From assembly GCF_036417845.1 (NCBI RefSeq), contig NC_090020.1, positions 40,966,425 through 41,030,424 of the forward strand: a stretch of 64,000 nucleotides of DNA. The letters run 5' to 3'. Positions 28,532 to 41,785 of the stretch are shown piece by piece; positions within the stretch are counted from its first letter, which is position 1, and each line of letters begins with the position of its first letter. Both the position numbers and the translations under genes were made by a program. Source of the DNA: Apteryx mantelli (taxonomy: Eukaryota; Chordata; Aves; Apterygiformes; Apterygidae). The notes under the pieces were generated by a model. That model did no database searches, had not been told where the DNA came from, and worked only from the letters and a program-made list of their open reading frames with translations.

Positions 28532-28577
28532 GCTATATATATGTGTATGTGTGTGTGTGTGTGTATATATGTGTACG
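28532..28577 (+). repeat. TA/TG dinucleotide microsatellite
   Basis: An AT-alternating start is followed by a TG run (about 28541-28564) and a further TA/TG stretch. Alternating purine-pyrimidine sequence of this kind can form Z-DNA. Confidence 0.95.
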
Positions 28578-29354
28578 TATCTCCAGGTAACAGTATCTGT
28601 CTGCAGTGCAAGTGAAAACATACACCTGATATGTACGACAGGAAAGACGTTACCAGTAAAAGGCTTCAGTCAATAAAGGACTCCTACCCGATTTCCTTTA
28701 ATTTACAAACACAGGAATCAGATCCCATGTCCCAATATAAGACTGTTTATGTACAGTCAGTCTCAGTGCCACTTCTCTTTTTGTTGTATTTTGCATCCTG
28801 TGCTGTTTATTAAAGGTGCAGCTTAAAATATCTCATTCCTCTGACCAATAAAGGTGGGCCCCAGGGCTCTTAATTCAAAATCTTGTACTGCATATGCCAC
28901 CTGTATAATGCATGCTGCCTCTGACAGCATCCAGTACAACATGGCTGGGGGGAGCATAGATAAACAGGCTGTATCTGGAGTGATCTCCCTTTGTAATACT
29001 TTCCTAACTTCCAGAAGCCAGCAAGTTAGGGCCTTCCTGAGCACAGACAGCTGCTTTCAGACCACTGGATTTAAGACACATATGGATCTATCTTCCATTA
29101 ATTTCTGAATCCCTTTTTATGCCCTCTATATTATACACTGGCAGTTAGTCCACAATGTAATTATATCCTGTGAAAAAAACCCTTCCTTTTCTCTAATGTA
29201 AACTTGGAAATTCTCCTGTTTTTTAACATAAACAAAATTGTTCCCTATTCTCCTTCTCTGCATTATTCATGATTTTTAACCTCTATCATACCTCTGCCTC
29301 CCTCAGTTTTCTCCTTTATGAACGGAAGGGTCCCATTCTAAGGTACTAACTCAT

Positions 29355-29615
29355 CATAAGAGAAGCTGTTCTCAGAGGTGTACAGCAGGATGAGAGGCTT
29401 CAGAAACCAGTTGGAACATGGAAAATTCTGACTTAATATAAGAAAAAAAAAAACACCATGAGGGTGGTCAAACATTGAAAGAGGGATCCAGAAAGACCGT
29501 GCGATCTTCGTCCTTGGAGATATTCAGAATGTGTCTGGGCATAACAACCTGCTGTAACCGGACCCGCTTTCAGCAGGAGGTTGGCCCAGATGTCCTCTAT
29601 GCCATGACTGTTTTT
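29355..29615 (+). mobile_element. CR1 LINE 3' fragment, + orientation, decayed
   Basis: The order of blocks follows the CR1 3' region: gatgagaggcttcagaaacc, ggaacatggaaaattctgac, ttaatataag plus an A-rich tract, then atgagggtggtcaaacattg, tccttggagatattcagaat, and gttggcccagatgtcctc. It has many substitutions and no intact frame. Confidence 0.85.
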
Positions 29616-29619
29616 ATCG

Positions 29620-32600
29620 ATTTATTCACCACTTATACAATGACATTTTCTGTTTGGTTCTTAATATGCAGTAGCTTTTTGTTTTCTTTTTAGTTCCTAA
29701 GCATTATACAGGTATTTTCACAAATAAGCTGTCTTTTCTTACAGATAACAGTTGTTTTTGAGCACACCGCTGTAAGTGCTGAGTTTATTTTTTCCTATCA
29801 CCTCCATCTTAGCCTATCCCAAACACCTCTGTATCAATAGTAAGTTTTGTCATTTCTTTATTTGCCCCTAAATTCTAGATTATCTAATTTAAACAGCACA
29901 AGTCTCAGCATAGAGCTGTTCACTGGAGGAACAATGAACATCCTCTTCCCCTTTATGAAGAAAACTACCTCATAAGTTTTATGAAGAAAATGTACTTCTG
30001 CCCTTTGAGAGCCCTATCTTTAATGATCTCTTTTCTCATGACAGCTTCCTTTTGTTACAAGCATTCAGTGCAGAACTTTATCAAAAGCACTTTTTAAATT
30101 CAAGCACTGCCTGAATTGCCCTTATGTATATGAATGCACAGGTGAGTAGTAGATAAATATTACAACATGCACAGGGAGTAAACAGAGTCCACTAGTTCTG
30201 ACTTGAGAGAATCCAAAACAGTGCTGGCACTTAGCCTGTGATTCCAGCACACTGATGAGAGAGGTAATTTGTACTAGCTGAGAAACCATGTTCACCAGTG
30301 ATATATTGGATTGGACAAGGGAAAAAAAAGTCTGTCGGAGAAAAGCATAACATTCTTAGGAGACCTGATTCAGACATTTTAAACCTAAAAAATTACCAGA
30401 TGAAACCAGGAGAGGGCAATGAGCACATATAATATTGCTGATAGCCAGGAAATCCCAAGTTCCTGAATGGTATGAAATTTTCCTCTTTGGATCAGTATTT
30501 ATTTACCTCATTATCAGGCCTGAAAAAGCTGCATTTCTGAAATTAAGTAGCATCACATTACATACTATAAGTCTAAGGCTCTCTCAAAACAAAGCAAACA
30601 TTTCCACATGAATCTTGCTAAAATAAAAAACAATTCAGAATTGCTGCTGAGAGTTTCCTCTTGGGCTAAACGGAAGAATGTGTTTAACTGGACAATTTCC
30701 CAGAATTAATGCCACAGAAATTTGCATTAACAAAACCAACAATCATCATTTAGAAGCGGAAAAACCATTGCAAAGATCTGTTCTAAGAAATTGCTTTCAC
30801 AACAACCCTCACACAAATGCCCTCTCTCTGAGTTGCTTCTTTCCCAATGCATATTTTTTTTAAGGAGCCTATTTAGTGCATTTTGGTCTTGTTCAGAATG
30901 TTTAACTTTTGGTGAACTCAATCTGTCCATTAACAAAATGAGGACAGTTGTTTTTTTTTTTCCAGAAAGGAAACTCGCTGCTATACGCATTGCTGTTAGG
31001 TCCACTGTAGACATAAACAACAACAAATTGTCCTACTAGATTCAGGCATATAATTTTCTTTGTTTTCTTTAACAGGAAACTCCCTTTAAAAAGACAGGGT
31101 AACTTCTAATTTCAAAGATGATGAAATATAAAGAAAAAAAGAGCTGCTTTGGTTGAAACAAAAATAACCTTTTCCAAAAGCAAATGAATAAGGTACATCA
31201 TTATTCTCAGGTGTAAACAAGTGCAGGAGTTTAAACTAGAGCTTTTTATAGCTGAAGTGGAAATATGTTCCATTAAAAAAATTCTTCAGAAGCTTGAGTC
31301 CTGATTTTTTTATTTTTCAACCTTCTTTAATAATCTAGGTGGCATGTGTTGGATTCTGTTTTTGTCCTAAAGGTATTGGTTTAACATTTTATAACATAAG
31401 ATTTAAAGTCCTTCTGAGGAATTCAGAATACTTTTAGTATCCACAGGAGCAAACAAACACATATTGCCTGCATACCTAATAGTCTGGTGGTTTACTGTAG
31501 TGAGAAACTGCCCATCACGTTTTATGCTTTAACCTCAGTGCTTAGTTTTTTTATGGGTTCAAATGAGTTAGTTTGTTTTTCTCAAGGATATTACTATTTC
31601 ACACTTAACATACATAGTTCGTTCACTGTTTGGAACATCTTTCTGAAATAATACATTTTAGGTATTTGTATAGCATATGCAAACATGATTTAATGTGGCA
31701 TGAATAATAATACATCTATTTTATGCCACAGAAAATTACTGAATTGTATCCTATATTCTGATACAAAAGAAAATTTATTATTTATGAAAGTATTATTTTT
31801 CTAATAAGGGTGCTGCCACAGTGAGCAAGATAAAAATGAAGGCAAATCTATATGAGAGGCATTTAAAAACCTACAGAGATAAAAGGTGCTCCCTGGATGC
31901 TACATGGTCAAAGGTTCGAAGAACAGGCATGGATGTTTTAATAGTTCCATTCTGGTATGCAGGCTTCTTGGAAGAAATGTATCTTAAGAAAAGGTTTGAG
32001 GAAATGGAGCATGGAGGCACATAAGACAGTCTGGAGTGCACAGGACTGGCTGGAACAGCACAGGAAGCTGAGAATGAGACAAGACTGGCTGGGTTAGATG
32101 AATCAAAGTGGAAATTTGCTCTTTGTTTCTGGCTTCTGTTTGATATCTTTTAGCCTCTAAGAAAGGTGCCTTGCTAGTTCTTTTCATATATAAGATACAG
32201 TTTATCCAATGCATTTTAAGCTTGGGTGAAAGTTGTGAATTATGAAGTAGAAATACATAATATTTAAAGTCCTTCTGAGGAAGGACTCCTCTCCTTGGAA
32301 CTCTGCAATCAGCCAATTCTCCTCTGTGCAACTCTGCATTCAACCAGTATTAGGCTTTTTGAGCTATCCTTCTATCTAGCATGCCTTTTCACTAGAATGT
32401 GGATCTTAAATGAATAAAACAGGACAGAAATTTTAGAAACAGCAACTATGATCATGTGTTCTGAACATAAATTCCAAGTGGTTAAGAAAATTGAACCTTT
32501 TCAAGCTCTGAAGAATTCACTCTGCTTCCAGTGTTTAGAAAGCATAAACCATGTAACAAAACAGAAGATTTAGTGATTTCTCTTACCAAACTAACCTGCT

Positions 32601-33185
32601 TGATGAGCCCATGAGAAGAAAGGGTCAGACTATCTTTAAGTGCTTGGATATCCAAACTTCCCGGTCCAGGAAATGATGCTGGAGAGTAAGTGGCTCTCTT
32701 TGCCATTAGTTGACACTCATCAGTGTTTTTGTCAGTCCAGTAGCACTGTATTCTTTGGAATGAAGAAAGCAAAGTTAAATAAATACGTTTTCTGCTCACC
32801 AGATGCCATATCCAAAACTGTTCCTTTACAGCAACATGCTCCTTTCTCACAGGCAAAAAACCCGTGAAGGATAGTCATTCAAGAGTCCAAGATAATGTAA
32901 GGTTCATTTTAAAAGGTGCTTCAGAACAGCACTGGCACTCTCTCATCAAGCAAGCAGCCAGAAGGGAAAAGTAAAGGACCTTTCAAAGGCGAATGATCAA
33001 GAAAAATGAACAAAACTCTATTTGAGTTTTTTGACTTCTCCAGTCACCACTGTTCATGCTTAAAACACCACCAGTGGGTTAGAAGGGGCTTTCTTACTGC
33101 AGGTGCTGTCTTTAAGATGACCACCTCAGTGGAGGTGTTCAATTCAGATTATAAATAAGGCATAGTTTTGTTTTGTTTTTAAGTG
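29620..33185. other. Intergenic AT-rich DNA
   Basis: It contains the segment bounded by 21-bp direct repeats (31.40-32.28 kb), which I do not recognise. No exon is supported. Confidence 0.55.
31401..32282 (+). repeat. Exact 21-bp direct repeats flanking an unrecognised segment
   Basis: atttaaagtccttctgagga+a occurs at 31401-31421 and again at 32262-32282. Weaker similarity (tacataa) extends to the left of both. The 840 bp between them include an unrecognised stretch at about 31.81-32.11 kb. Confidence 0.7.
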
Positions 33186-33189
33186 AAGG

Positions 33190-33404
33190 GAAGAAACTAT
33201 TGCATCTGCTGACTTTGGGATGTGGTTCATTCTCTCATTTGAAATCTTTAATCCAAGACTCTCTTTCTAAAAAAGATATCTTAGCTCAGCTACTAATTAC
33301 AAGCTTTATGCAGAAATTACCGGGTGAAATTGTATGGCCTGTGTTATGCAGAAGATCAGACTATATAGTTATATTGGTTCTTTTTGGCTTTAAAATCTTG
33401 TAAA
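33190..33404 (+). mobile_element. Ancient CR1 LINE 3' end, + orientation
   Basis: It is the same old family as the copy at 14.05-14.27 kb. The region gtgaaattgtatggcctgtg, ttatgcagaagatcagacta and tttggctttaaaatcttg matches the CR1 3' end in order. The frame is broken. Confidence 0.75.
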
Positions 33405-34106
33405 TACAAATTCCCATCCAAATTCTAACACATGTAATCTTACTTATAACTTTCCCCAGAGGTTTCTAAAAAAGAATATTCCATACACTTCCTGTCCAAC
33501 ACTGCTCAGTAACATCATTTTAACATAGATGACATGCTCTTCCTTAATGGTGGGCAAAGAACAGCGATGGGAGAGTTTATTCTATAAAGTGCTTTTGGAT
33601 CTTCCATGATGAATAATGTAATAAAAATTGAAGTTACTACCCATTATTATTTAGTCTTTGTGGAATACTAACCTGTGCGGATAGTTACAGTAATGGTGGA
33701 AAGACAAATGGTAGTTTGAGAGAGTATCTTCCCATTGTTAATTAGATCAGACATTTTAAATCGTGCTCTGCTCCTACTTCCCACCATAGCAAAATTTAAA
33801 CTTTAATTAACCAAAGTTTTACAACAGGAGAGTAGTGCAAGAAATCATTCTACTTGTACTGCAAACTAAAATGCAAAGCCAGAGCTACAATAAAAAGTGT
33901 GAAAAATACAGCATGTTAAGGAATTTGCATGCTTTAAAAAAATCCATCACCGGTTATTAAATGCTCTACTGGCAGCTGTGAAGTTCCACCCTAGTATAAC
34001 TCAGCTGATTTCCATGGGAGTTGCTCACTAGAAATGAACGTTGTCCACAAAACTTTAAAGAGGATTCTGCTCCAGACACACTGGTTTGATCATCTCCTGT
34101 GTGCCT

Positions 34107-34127
34107 GGGGGGAGGGGGAGGGGGGGG
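34107..34127 (+). repeat. G-rich tract G6-A-G5-A-G8
   Basis: Three long G runs are separated by single A bases in otherwise AT-rich intergenic DNA, enough for an intramolecular G-quadruplex on the + strand. Confidence 0.9.
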
Positions 34128-34277
34128 AACACCTGCTTCTGAAACCAGACATTCAGTAAGCGTCATCCTCCTCAAGCAGCATCTTTGTTCCTGACACTTG
34201 CCAAAGCTTATTCAGGTTCTCTATTCCTACAAGGTCTCTTCTGCTGATACAGTCCCTATAGGAGCTAAGGGCTCTGC

Positions 34278-34304
34278 TCTTTGTAACTGGAGCAGTTACA
34301 AAGA
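34278..34304. repeat. Perfect 11-bp inverted repeat with 5-nt loop
   Basis: The arms are tctttgtaact and agttacaaaga, with loop ggagc. The ends carry SOX/TCF-type cores (CTTTGT and ACAAAG). The repeat is intergenic. Confidence 0.85.
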
Positions 34305-35089
34305 CCTTTCACTGGGAAAAGCAGAATATCTAGGAGCTGGAACATCTCTCTACAGTCCTTTCTGATCATAATACTAGAAGCTGTAATTTGGTATACAATG
34401 ACTGGCAAGAGACTCATGTGCAATGCAGTTTAAACCAATTACTGTTAGCCTTCAAATCAAATGGAATAAAAACAATAAAATCAACTTGGCATACCATGAC
34501 AGCTTCTGTGCTTACTCCCAAAGACTGGTCTTCAATTAGTATCTGCTTGATTCTGTTGACTGTGAAAAGAAAACAGTATTAACTACCAATTTTTATCTCG
34601 GCTCATTAAAACCAAACAAGGACTGTCTAAGTGTATTGTTTTGCTACTATTCTTAGTTGGCAAAGTAAATATTACAGGCACTGCCCTGTCTTCAACATCT
34701 TTTTGCAAACATTCCTGCCAATCTAACTGTACTACTTGAGGTTTTATTTCAAATAATTGCTTGAATTATCTGAGCAATGAGAAGAGTTAAAACGAAATCT
34801 GATAATTACCTGTAGATGAAAACAGTGATTTGGTTGGAAATGCATTTCAAATAGATCTGTTATAGAGCTACAGAGCACAACAGTAAAAAAAAGTTCATAA
34901 TATTGGTATGTAAGACAAAATATTATGAAGAAAATTAGACCAAAGGAAAAACTGCTGTGGGTGTTTTATTTGAGGCAGAATTGCTGAGTGTCAACTTTGT
35001 TCAATAATACACACAGCTGCATGAGGGCTTTCACATATTCTAAATGTTGCATCTGTTCAAGACAACAGCCTGTTTTCAGTGCTATTCAT

Positions 35090-35385
35090 ACTGCAGTAGT
35101 GGCCAAAAGTAACAGTCAGACTCAGTGCCCTACTGTGAGTATCACTGAACCTATACCTAGGAAGTTGTGGTCCCTGCCCTGGAGAGCTTGCAATCTGGCT
35201 TGAGAAAGATGCAACAATTGGGAAAAGGAGGAGAGCAGTAAGGAGGAATGATAACGGTACCAAGTCCATGCAGTTGGATCGGGTAGGAATTGGAACAACA
35301 AACAATTTCGCAATAGGTTTAGTACTGTCCTTGCCTTATAAGGAAGGTAAATAAACAAAGCCAGCTTTTCCCAAGACTCATTCAA
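35090..35385 (+). repeat. Unclassified ancient interspersed repeat
   Basis: The segment gtggtccctgccctggagag, cttgcaatctggcttgagaa and agatgcaacaattgggaaaa follows a pattern common to old dispersed amniote repeats (…gtccctgccctgaagagcttacaatct…). The family cannot be assigned by eye. Confidence 0.4.
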
Positions 35386-37929
35386 TTAGACACTACTTTT
35401 TTCAAACTTCCCAGAATAGTTACACTTGGATATGCCTTGAGAAAGACATGCTCAGCAACCAAGAAATGCTTACCAGTCCAGACCATCAGTTTAGGCAGAC
35501 TGACATATCTCCACTGTTGTATGTCCATTGATTTGTTCCAGGAGTGGAAATGTATATGTTTTGCAACTCATCTGTTTACTTAATCCACACAGAAACTTCA
35601 CTTTTTCAGGATGCATAGATGAAACCTCCTACCCATAATTCTGTCTGATAAGCAAAATAGAGCTAACATGTCTCTTGACAATATCAAACATTTGCTTGTT
35701 AATGTTAAGCTAGGAACCCAGATTGAGTTGAAAATGTGAGGCTATAAATGTCTTGTTCTCTGAGAAGACACATTTACATTGTGACAACACTAGATATAGC
35801 AAAATCCTAAGACATCTAGGAGGGATTAATGGCAGAAAGATGCCTAAGTCATATCGTTTTTCTATGGGAACTTGGCCTCTTTAAGGTACCTTGTAAGTCG
35901 GAACCTGAATCTCGCTCTATCTGAGAAAGACCCTCTGTCAGGTAGGTTTCTGTGTCTTGCCAGAAGTAGATTTCACTGTAGAGAAGTTGGCCCTATCACT
36001 TGTTTCTACTTTTCCCTCATTTCTTTTTGAATGCAAATTGCAAACTGTATTTCTAATGTCCTTGATGCTCAGCTATAAGAACATTTTCACTAATGCAAAG
36101 ATGTTATATTTTTGTTGTGTACTGACTACATACTCTTCAGGGAAAAACAAAGTAGTGGACAATTCAAATCCTACCTATAAGGATATTGAAATTACTCTGC
36201 CAGTTCTTAATTACCTCCATCATCGTCCCAACGTTTGTGCATTTGCCATGCACTCGCACTTTATGAATGGCACTATTGATGGCTATTTTGATTGCAGCTC
36301 TGTATGCACCTTATCAGCATAATACAGGGTTCTTTTTCTACAGCAATTCTGAAAATTCACCTTGGAATTTGAAAGTGGGTTCTTCTCATATTCTCAACCA
36401 TTGAGGTTCTACAGAGAAAATTACCAGTCTCTGTGATAATTAGGCAAACTCAGGAATGATTACAAAGATGAAGATGTTATATACAAGATAGAAAAGAATT
36501 ACAGGACTCCAGGTATAGAGGACAGTTAGAGATTGTTTTTACTTGTAACCTAAGTGACTTAGATATGAAAATGAATGAGACTCTATGAATCTAAAACTCC
36601 TTTATGCCATTTTTACAAAGCTAGCTTTGTTTTAGAGATATCACTGCTGCACAGTCTAAATATCTTTGATGGGATGCATAGTGAAATCATGTTTCAAAAT
36701 TTCTGCAAACATGTTCTGCTTTTGTGGTATGTTGAATAGTGTCCCACCTTGTAAAAGATTTACAAGGACTTCTCCTCCCCTTGCTGAAAAGGAAAGGAAA
36801 ATGACTGATTTGACATGGGATCCATTCCTCTCCTTTCATAACTAATCTTATTCTCAGAACAGTTTGGTGAGCGTCTCAATACAAAATTGATTGTTTTCTC
36901 ATGTTTTCCTCAACTTGGACTTACTAGCTGAGTTTTTATGCTTTTGTGCAAAATATCCATATGCAGAAGGGAAGATTCTCACTTCTGGAGCCCTGCCATG
37001 ACATGGACATGTGTGTGTACGGAACTGTGCAAGCAAGCATCTGCTTTTTCTGAATTTACTTAGGTATTTCTGGTTTATCATGACGTCCTCTTTTCAATAT
37101 TCAAAAACTTCAGTGAAATTAGGTAGGCATGTTTGAGATGGTAAGTAGTTCCAGAGCATTTGTGCTCTGCTTATGAAGACAATTAAGGACTGAACTCCCT
37201 AAAACCAAAAAAGTACTGTTCAAACACATGTTGTACAAATCTAATTTTATTAACCTTGCTAAATGAAACTCACCACCACCTACCAGGGGCATCAATGTAT
37301 AGACAGTGGGCTCTTAATTCTGAGTGCCTTCCACTTCTATTCCTATGTATGTGTTGTCAGATCATTTATTAAATTCAAAGTAAACATAATAATCATTGAT
37401 GGTAAGTTTTGCATGTTACAATGAATACTTCAAGGACAATAGTTAGGGAAGCTTCCATTACAGGTGCTGACATATAAGAAAAGAAGGAACCCCAATGGAT
37501 TTTCAAATCTCTAATCGAATCTGCAGTAACTGTCTTATTATTTATTGAACTTTTAAAGAAATCTCACCTGTTATAGGAACCTTTGGGAGACCAATCTGGA
37601 GTTAGAAAACACTATTCAAAGATAAAACACACTATAAATTCAGAAGGGAGAAGTTTTTTGTTTAATTTTCACTATGATCTTTGTATGTCTAGGTTCAAGT
37701 AAGAAACCATGCAATTACATGTTGTGAAACCATCCTTATCCAGCTCTATCAACACTCTAAACTTCAAAAATCCTGCTATTAAAACCCCAGTGCAAAACCC
37801 TGGCTTGACAAAAACTCCACTGGCTTCAGAAGGCTTTTATCCTCAGGTCTTGCACAAAACAAGGCAACAGCTACTTATAGCTTTTATAACTGTTTTCCTT
37901 GACTATGCTCTGAGAGCATTGCAGAAATG

Positions 37930-38046
37930 CACAGAATCACATAGAACAGTTGCGGCTGGAAGGGACCTCTGGGGATCATCTAGTCCGAGCCCCCTGCTCA
38001 AGCAGGGTCACCTAGAGCACGTTGCACAGGACCCTGTGCACGTCCC
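37930..38046 (-). mobile_element. CR1 LINE 3' end fragment, - orientation
   Basis: Read on the + strand it starts cacagaatcacatagaacag, the reverse complement of the CR1 tail repeats ATTCTRTG, and continues with ggaagggacctctggggatc, atctagtccgagccccctgct and caagcagggtcacctagagc. These are the very conserved 3' region of avian CR1. It is the best-preserved CR1 in the window and strongly 5'-truncated. Confidence 0.92.
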
Positions 38047-39417
38047 GTATATGCGTGCTTAACTTTATTCATTGGGGATAGACACATGCAATTCAGTAGG
38101 TCTACCCACAGGGTACAAAGCAAAGTAGCTGACATTTTAACTGATGATCTTGATGTGGGGAAATAACCCACTAATTAAAAATTCTGACCATTTTCACTGT
38201 TTGATGGATTGATGACAAGTCCATTACAGAAACAAAAAATCTTTGCATTCCCTTGTCAGTTCAGAGGAGAAAAAAAGCTTGAAAGTTTACTTTTGGTCTG
38301 TATTTATGATCACAGGAAGCTGCCTGATTAAAGATTTTAAATCAGACCTAAAAACTGTAATTAAATTTAACTAGAAGATTAGCTTTTGTAAAAGTAAATT
38401 ATTACAAAGTCTGCTTCAAAGCCTACTGATGTCAGAAAAGGTCTGTGACTTTCATCTGCAATTAGGTTGGTTTGTTAAAAAAAAACAAAAAAAATCTCAT
38501 TAAAGACTTGAGCCTGCAAATACTCAGAATCTTTAGTTTCTAGTGAAGTTCACATACTGGAATGACTATTAACATCTTAATTCAAATTATTAAAGATAAT
38601 TCATTACAATTAGGATCCTTTTCATGCAATGTACCTATAAGTAAGTTTTTAAATAAGGATACCTGGACCTGCTGTTAAATATACTTCAGAAAAATATGCA
38701 GTATTCTAGTATGTGACAAAATTACCTGCTTTGAGTATTTGAATGTAAAAAGGATAAGTACAAAAAGTAAGATCAGTAAGGTCTACAAAACAAGAGAAGT
38801 TCGAATAATCTAACTGCAGCTCAATGTTTATGCAAGCAGAAACATCAGAGGACATACTTTGCCTACTCATGCATAACTAATGGATGAGTAAACTAAATTT
38901 TTCTCAAATACAAAAAGCCCTCAAAACTCTTCAAGCTAAAACCACCCACAACGCATCAAGACTTTTCTCAAAGCAGCTCCTCAGCAACCAACAGAATGGC
39001 TTTGCCTTCGATCCCAAACAAATAAATACCGGCTTCAAAGAACTACACAAGTATGAAATTTGTCTGTTTTCATGTAAAGATTTTATAAAATTATTTATAT
39101 TTCTTGCTTCATATATTTGCCTCCAGCTGAGCATCTCAATTTAACACTAAGCAAGAACACAAATTGGCCATCCTTTCATAATTCAGTTTTATCAAAAACG
39201 CATCTATAACAATACAGCTGACGATTTAAAAAAATAACATTAAACATAATACATGATGTGATTGGTATAAACTGTCTTTACATGTAAAATAAATTTCCCC
39301 ATTATACACTATCAGAGTTTTTTCATTAACAAAGTAAACATTACTTAAAGGACCTTAAAATCTCCTTCCTAAGACATGCATATTAAGACATGCCAAATTC
39401 AAATGGCTTTAGTTCTG

Positions 39418-39433
39418 TTTTTTTTTTTTTTTT
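39418..39433 (+). repeat. T16 homopolymer
   Basis: A run of sixteen T in intergenic DNA; no adjoining retroposon was recognised. Confidence 0.95.
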
Positions 39434-40808
39434 GAAATTCAGGTTAATCCCAACTCCTCCATTTCTGAGATTCACAACTGCTGTTTTATAATGGTATACC
39501 CATAAGGAGAACACCAGGTGCTACACTCGACATTGAAGACATTTTTCCATTTCTTATCTTTGAACGAGTCCTGCAAAAATTTACTAGTTATGCTTAAACA
39601 TAAAATACTTCCTCATCTCAGGTTTTGAGAAATTACTGGCTATACTTATAAAGTATTGATATCTATTTATCTTGGGATCACAGCTAGTGGTGGGCTTTTT
39701 AATGGCCTAAACAGACCAAGTCATAAAAGACAGGCATGATCAGCAACCTTTGAGGAGAGAACAGTAGTTAAATGGACATGGGCACCTAACAATAAATAAA
39801 GGACTTGACTCTCTAGGGATGCTGCTAGCGCTTTTTATGATTTACGAAGCCTGAATTAATAATAATTAAAAAAAAAGTTGTGCTATGGAAAAAATTACAA
39901 ACAATGTAAATGGCTGATAAACAGACAGGGCTATTCCCAACTATATTTTCTCCAGTTTTATAAAAAATATTTGCTTAATCAGGCAAAGCATGAAGGATTA
40001 TGGTTAGAATCCCAGTGTGTGGAAACATTTTCTAATATCACACATTGGGAAACAACCTGCTGTTTGTAACACTAGTAAGATTTACAGAAAGATTAAAAAG
40101 ACAGAAACCTCATTTCTTCAGTATTATATTTTCTTTATTTTCAAGCTTCCCATTTTCTGCAGTTTTAGTCACTGATTGTTGCAGGCAAAACCTAAAATGG
40201 AGAATAGCATTTGTAAAGCCACAATGAAAAATATCTGAGGGATAAACAGTCTGCAAATACGATGAATAAAAAAATCCAGCCCCCAAAATCTCTGCAGTGG
40301 GCTACCCAGCAGAGTGCCAACTGGAGTGTCTGGCTCCTGCATGTCAAAAGTGACTGGTTACTTGTTCCCTTTGAGGGGCCAGTCCAGCAGATGCTCCCTA
40401 CCAGCCCAGTGCTCACTAGCAGTGATAACGAACATGCACTTAGCCAGCTGGAGTATTCCAAGCAAGAAGACTATGCTTTCTTGGATGCATGCCTTCCCAT
40501 GCTTCTCAGAGCATTCTCCAGCTTGGGAATGTTTAGGGAAACCATTGATTTCCCAGTGATGTTAACCCTTAGATCATCTGGATGACTGCAGGGACGTGAA
40601 CAGTGCTTAAGCAAGTCCACTAGGCTGCACACTTGTCTGCAGTACAGCTCTCCTGAGATGAACAACAGAGTAAGCAGAGCGTGGCTCTGTGAGCAACTGA
40701 CACCAGCCACCAGTCTTAAATTCTAACCCACTTGTCCATGTGGTAACTTTAACACCCAAGATAGCACCACTGACTTCAGAGACTATAAAAAGCAACTTTA
40801 AAATGAAG

Positions 40809-40852
<44 letters not shown>
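40809..40852 (+). repeat. (TAC)14 microsatellite
   Basis: Fourteen uninterrupted TAC/ACT units lie about 1.4 kb before the LOX promoter. This is a pure triplet tract and so probably length-variable. Confidence 0.98.
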
Positions 40853-41785
40853 ATCAGATAACAGTTTAAATCAGCGTTCACAATCCTTTGCTGCAGGATT
40901 CCATTTTGCAGGATTTTGATTATTAAGTGTAATCCATTCCAAGTAATACATAATTAAACTACAATAATTTTTTTTTCAAGAGAACTGTATCAAGATCAGT
41001 AGAATGCAGTTGCAGATATCTGCAGAGCCAGTATCCCTTGGACTGTTAACTTGACCTGTGAAACCTGGCCGCATCAGGAAGGTGCTTTGAATTCACTAAT
41101 TAGGATAAAAACTTCCAGCCTACAACAGTAAGGTTTCACAGGCTGCATATGAAAAATCCTCACCATCATCAAATTTGTGGTGAAGGAGCACTTTTGTATT
41201 CTCCTCCATTCCTTTGCAAGGATTCATAAGCAAACAGCCCTCGGAAAAATACACCCATAAGGATTTCTGGCTGAAATCCATGGATCTTAATCTGTTTGCC
41301 TCGCTGGGTGATCAGACTTATCAAAACAGAGCATTTATGAACTCTTGTAATAGCAGGAAGGAAGGGAGCCACATTTTAGATCACAACCTGCCGCTCTTCT
41401 CCAAGCATAGTTCTGGGGAGACGCTCTCCGAGCCAAGTTTATTTGTTCTAGTGAGAGCTAAGTCTCTCCCATGCGAAATTTCATTTTTCAATGAAAACTT
41501 ACTCTGGGAGGAGCACTGGTAGTGTATTTCTCGTGTGACTCATATGCAGAAAACCCAAAGTCAAGAGTTTATTTGATGAAGGCTTTCTCCTAATTAAAAG
41601 GTCATTAAGGGGAACAGACTGTTACTCAACGCTAAATGAAGGTCCCCGGCAGGCGCTCCAGCCTGCGAGATGTGCTGGCGAGCATATTTTTCCAGAAACA
41701 TGTTTCCTTTCTTACCAACGCCCCCCTCCCCACCGCCCCGTTTCTGGTCTCTCCAGTGCTGATGAGCTAATAGCATTTTTCCTTT

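Larger units (their letters stand above)
14270..29350. other. Long intergenic AT-rich stretch
   Basis: No gene is supported. It contains tRNA-like SINE blocks (18.4-19.3 kb), a MITE-like scrap near 20.14-20.19 kb, a short CTG run at about 15.81 kb, a small palindrome near 23.97 kb followed by a purine-rich tract, and the TG microsatellite at 28.5 kb. Confidence 0.55.
33405..37929. other. Intergenic DNA
   Basis: It holds the G-rich tract (34.11 kb), the inverted repeat (34.28 kb), an unclassified old repeat (35.09-35.39 kb) and MITE-like scraps near 34.0 and 37.8 kb. The 121-codon frame at 35957-36322 has no recognisable motif. Confidence 0.55.
38047..41635. other. LOX 5' flanking DNA
   Basis: AT-rich sequence with a T16 tract and the (TAC)14 array. 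No exon is supported. Distal LOX enhancers may lie here, but none can be defined from sequence alone. Confidence 0.55.

Noticed and set aside
35957-36322. 121-codon frame on the + strand
   Set aside because: No motif recognised, no CpG island or splice partners; chance frame in intergenic DNA.
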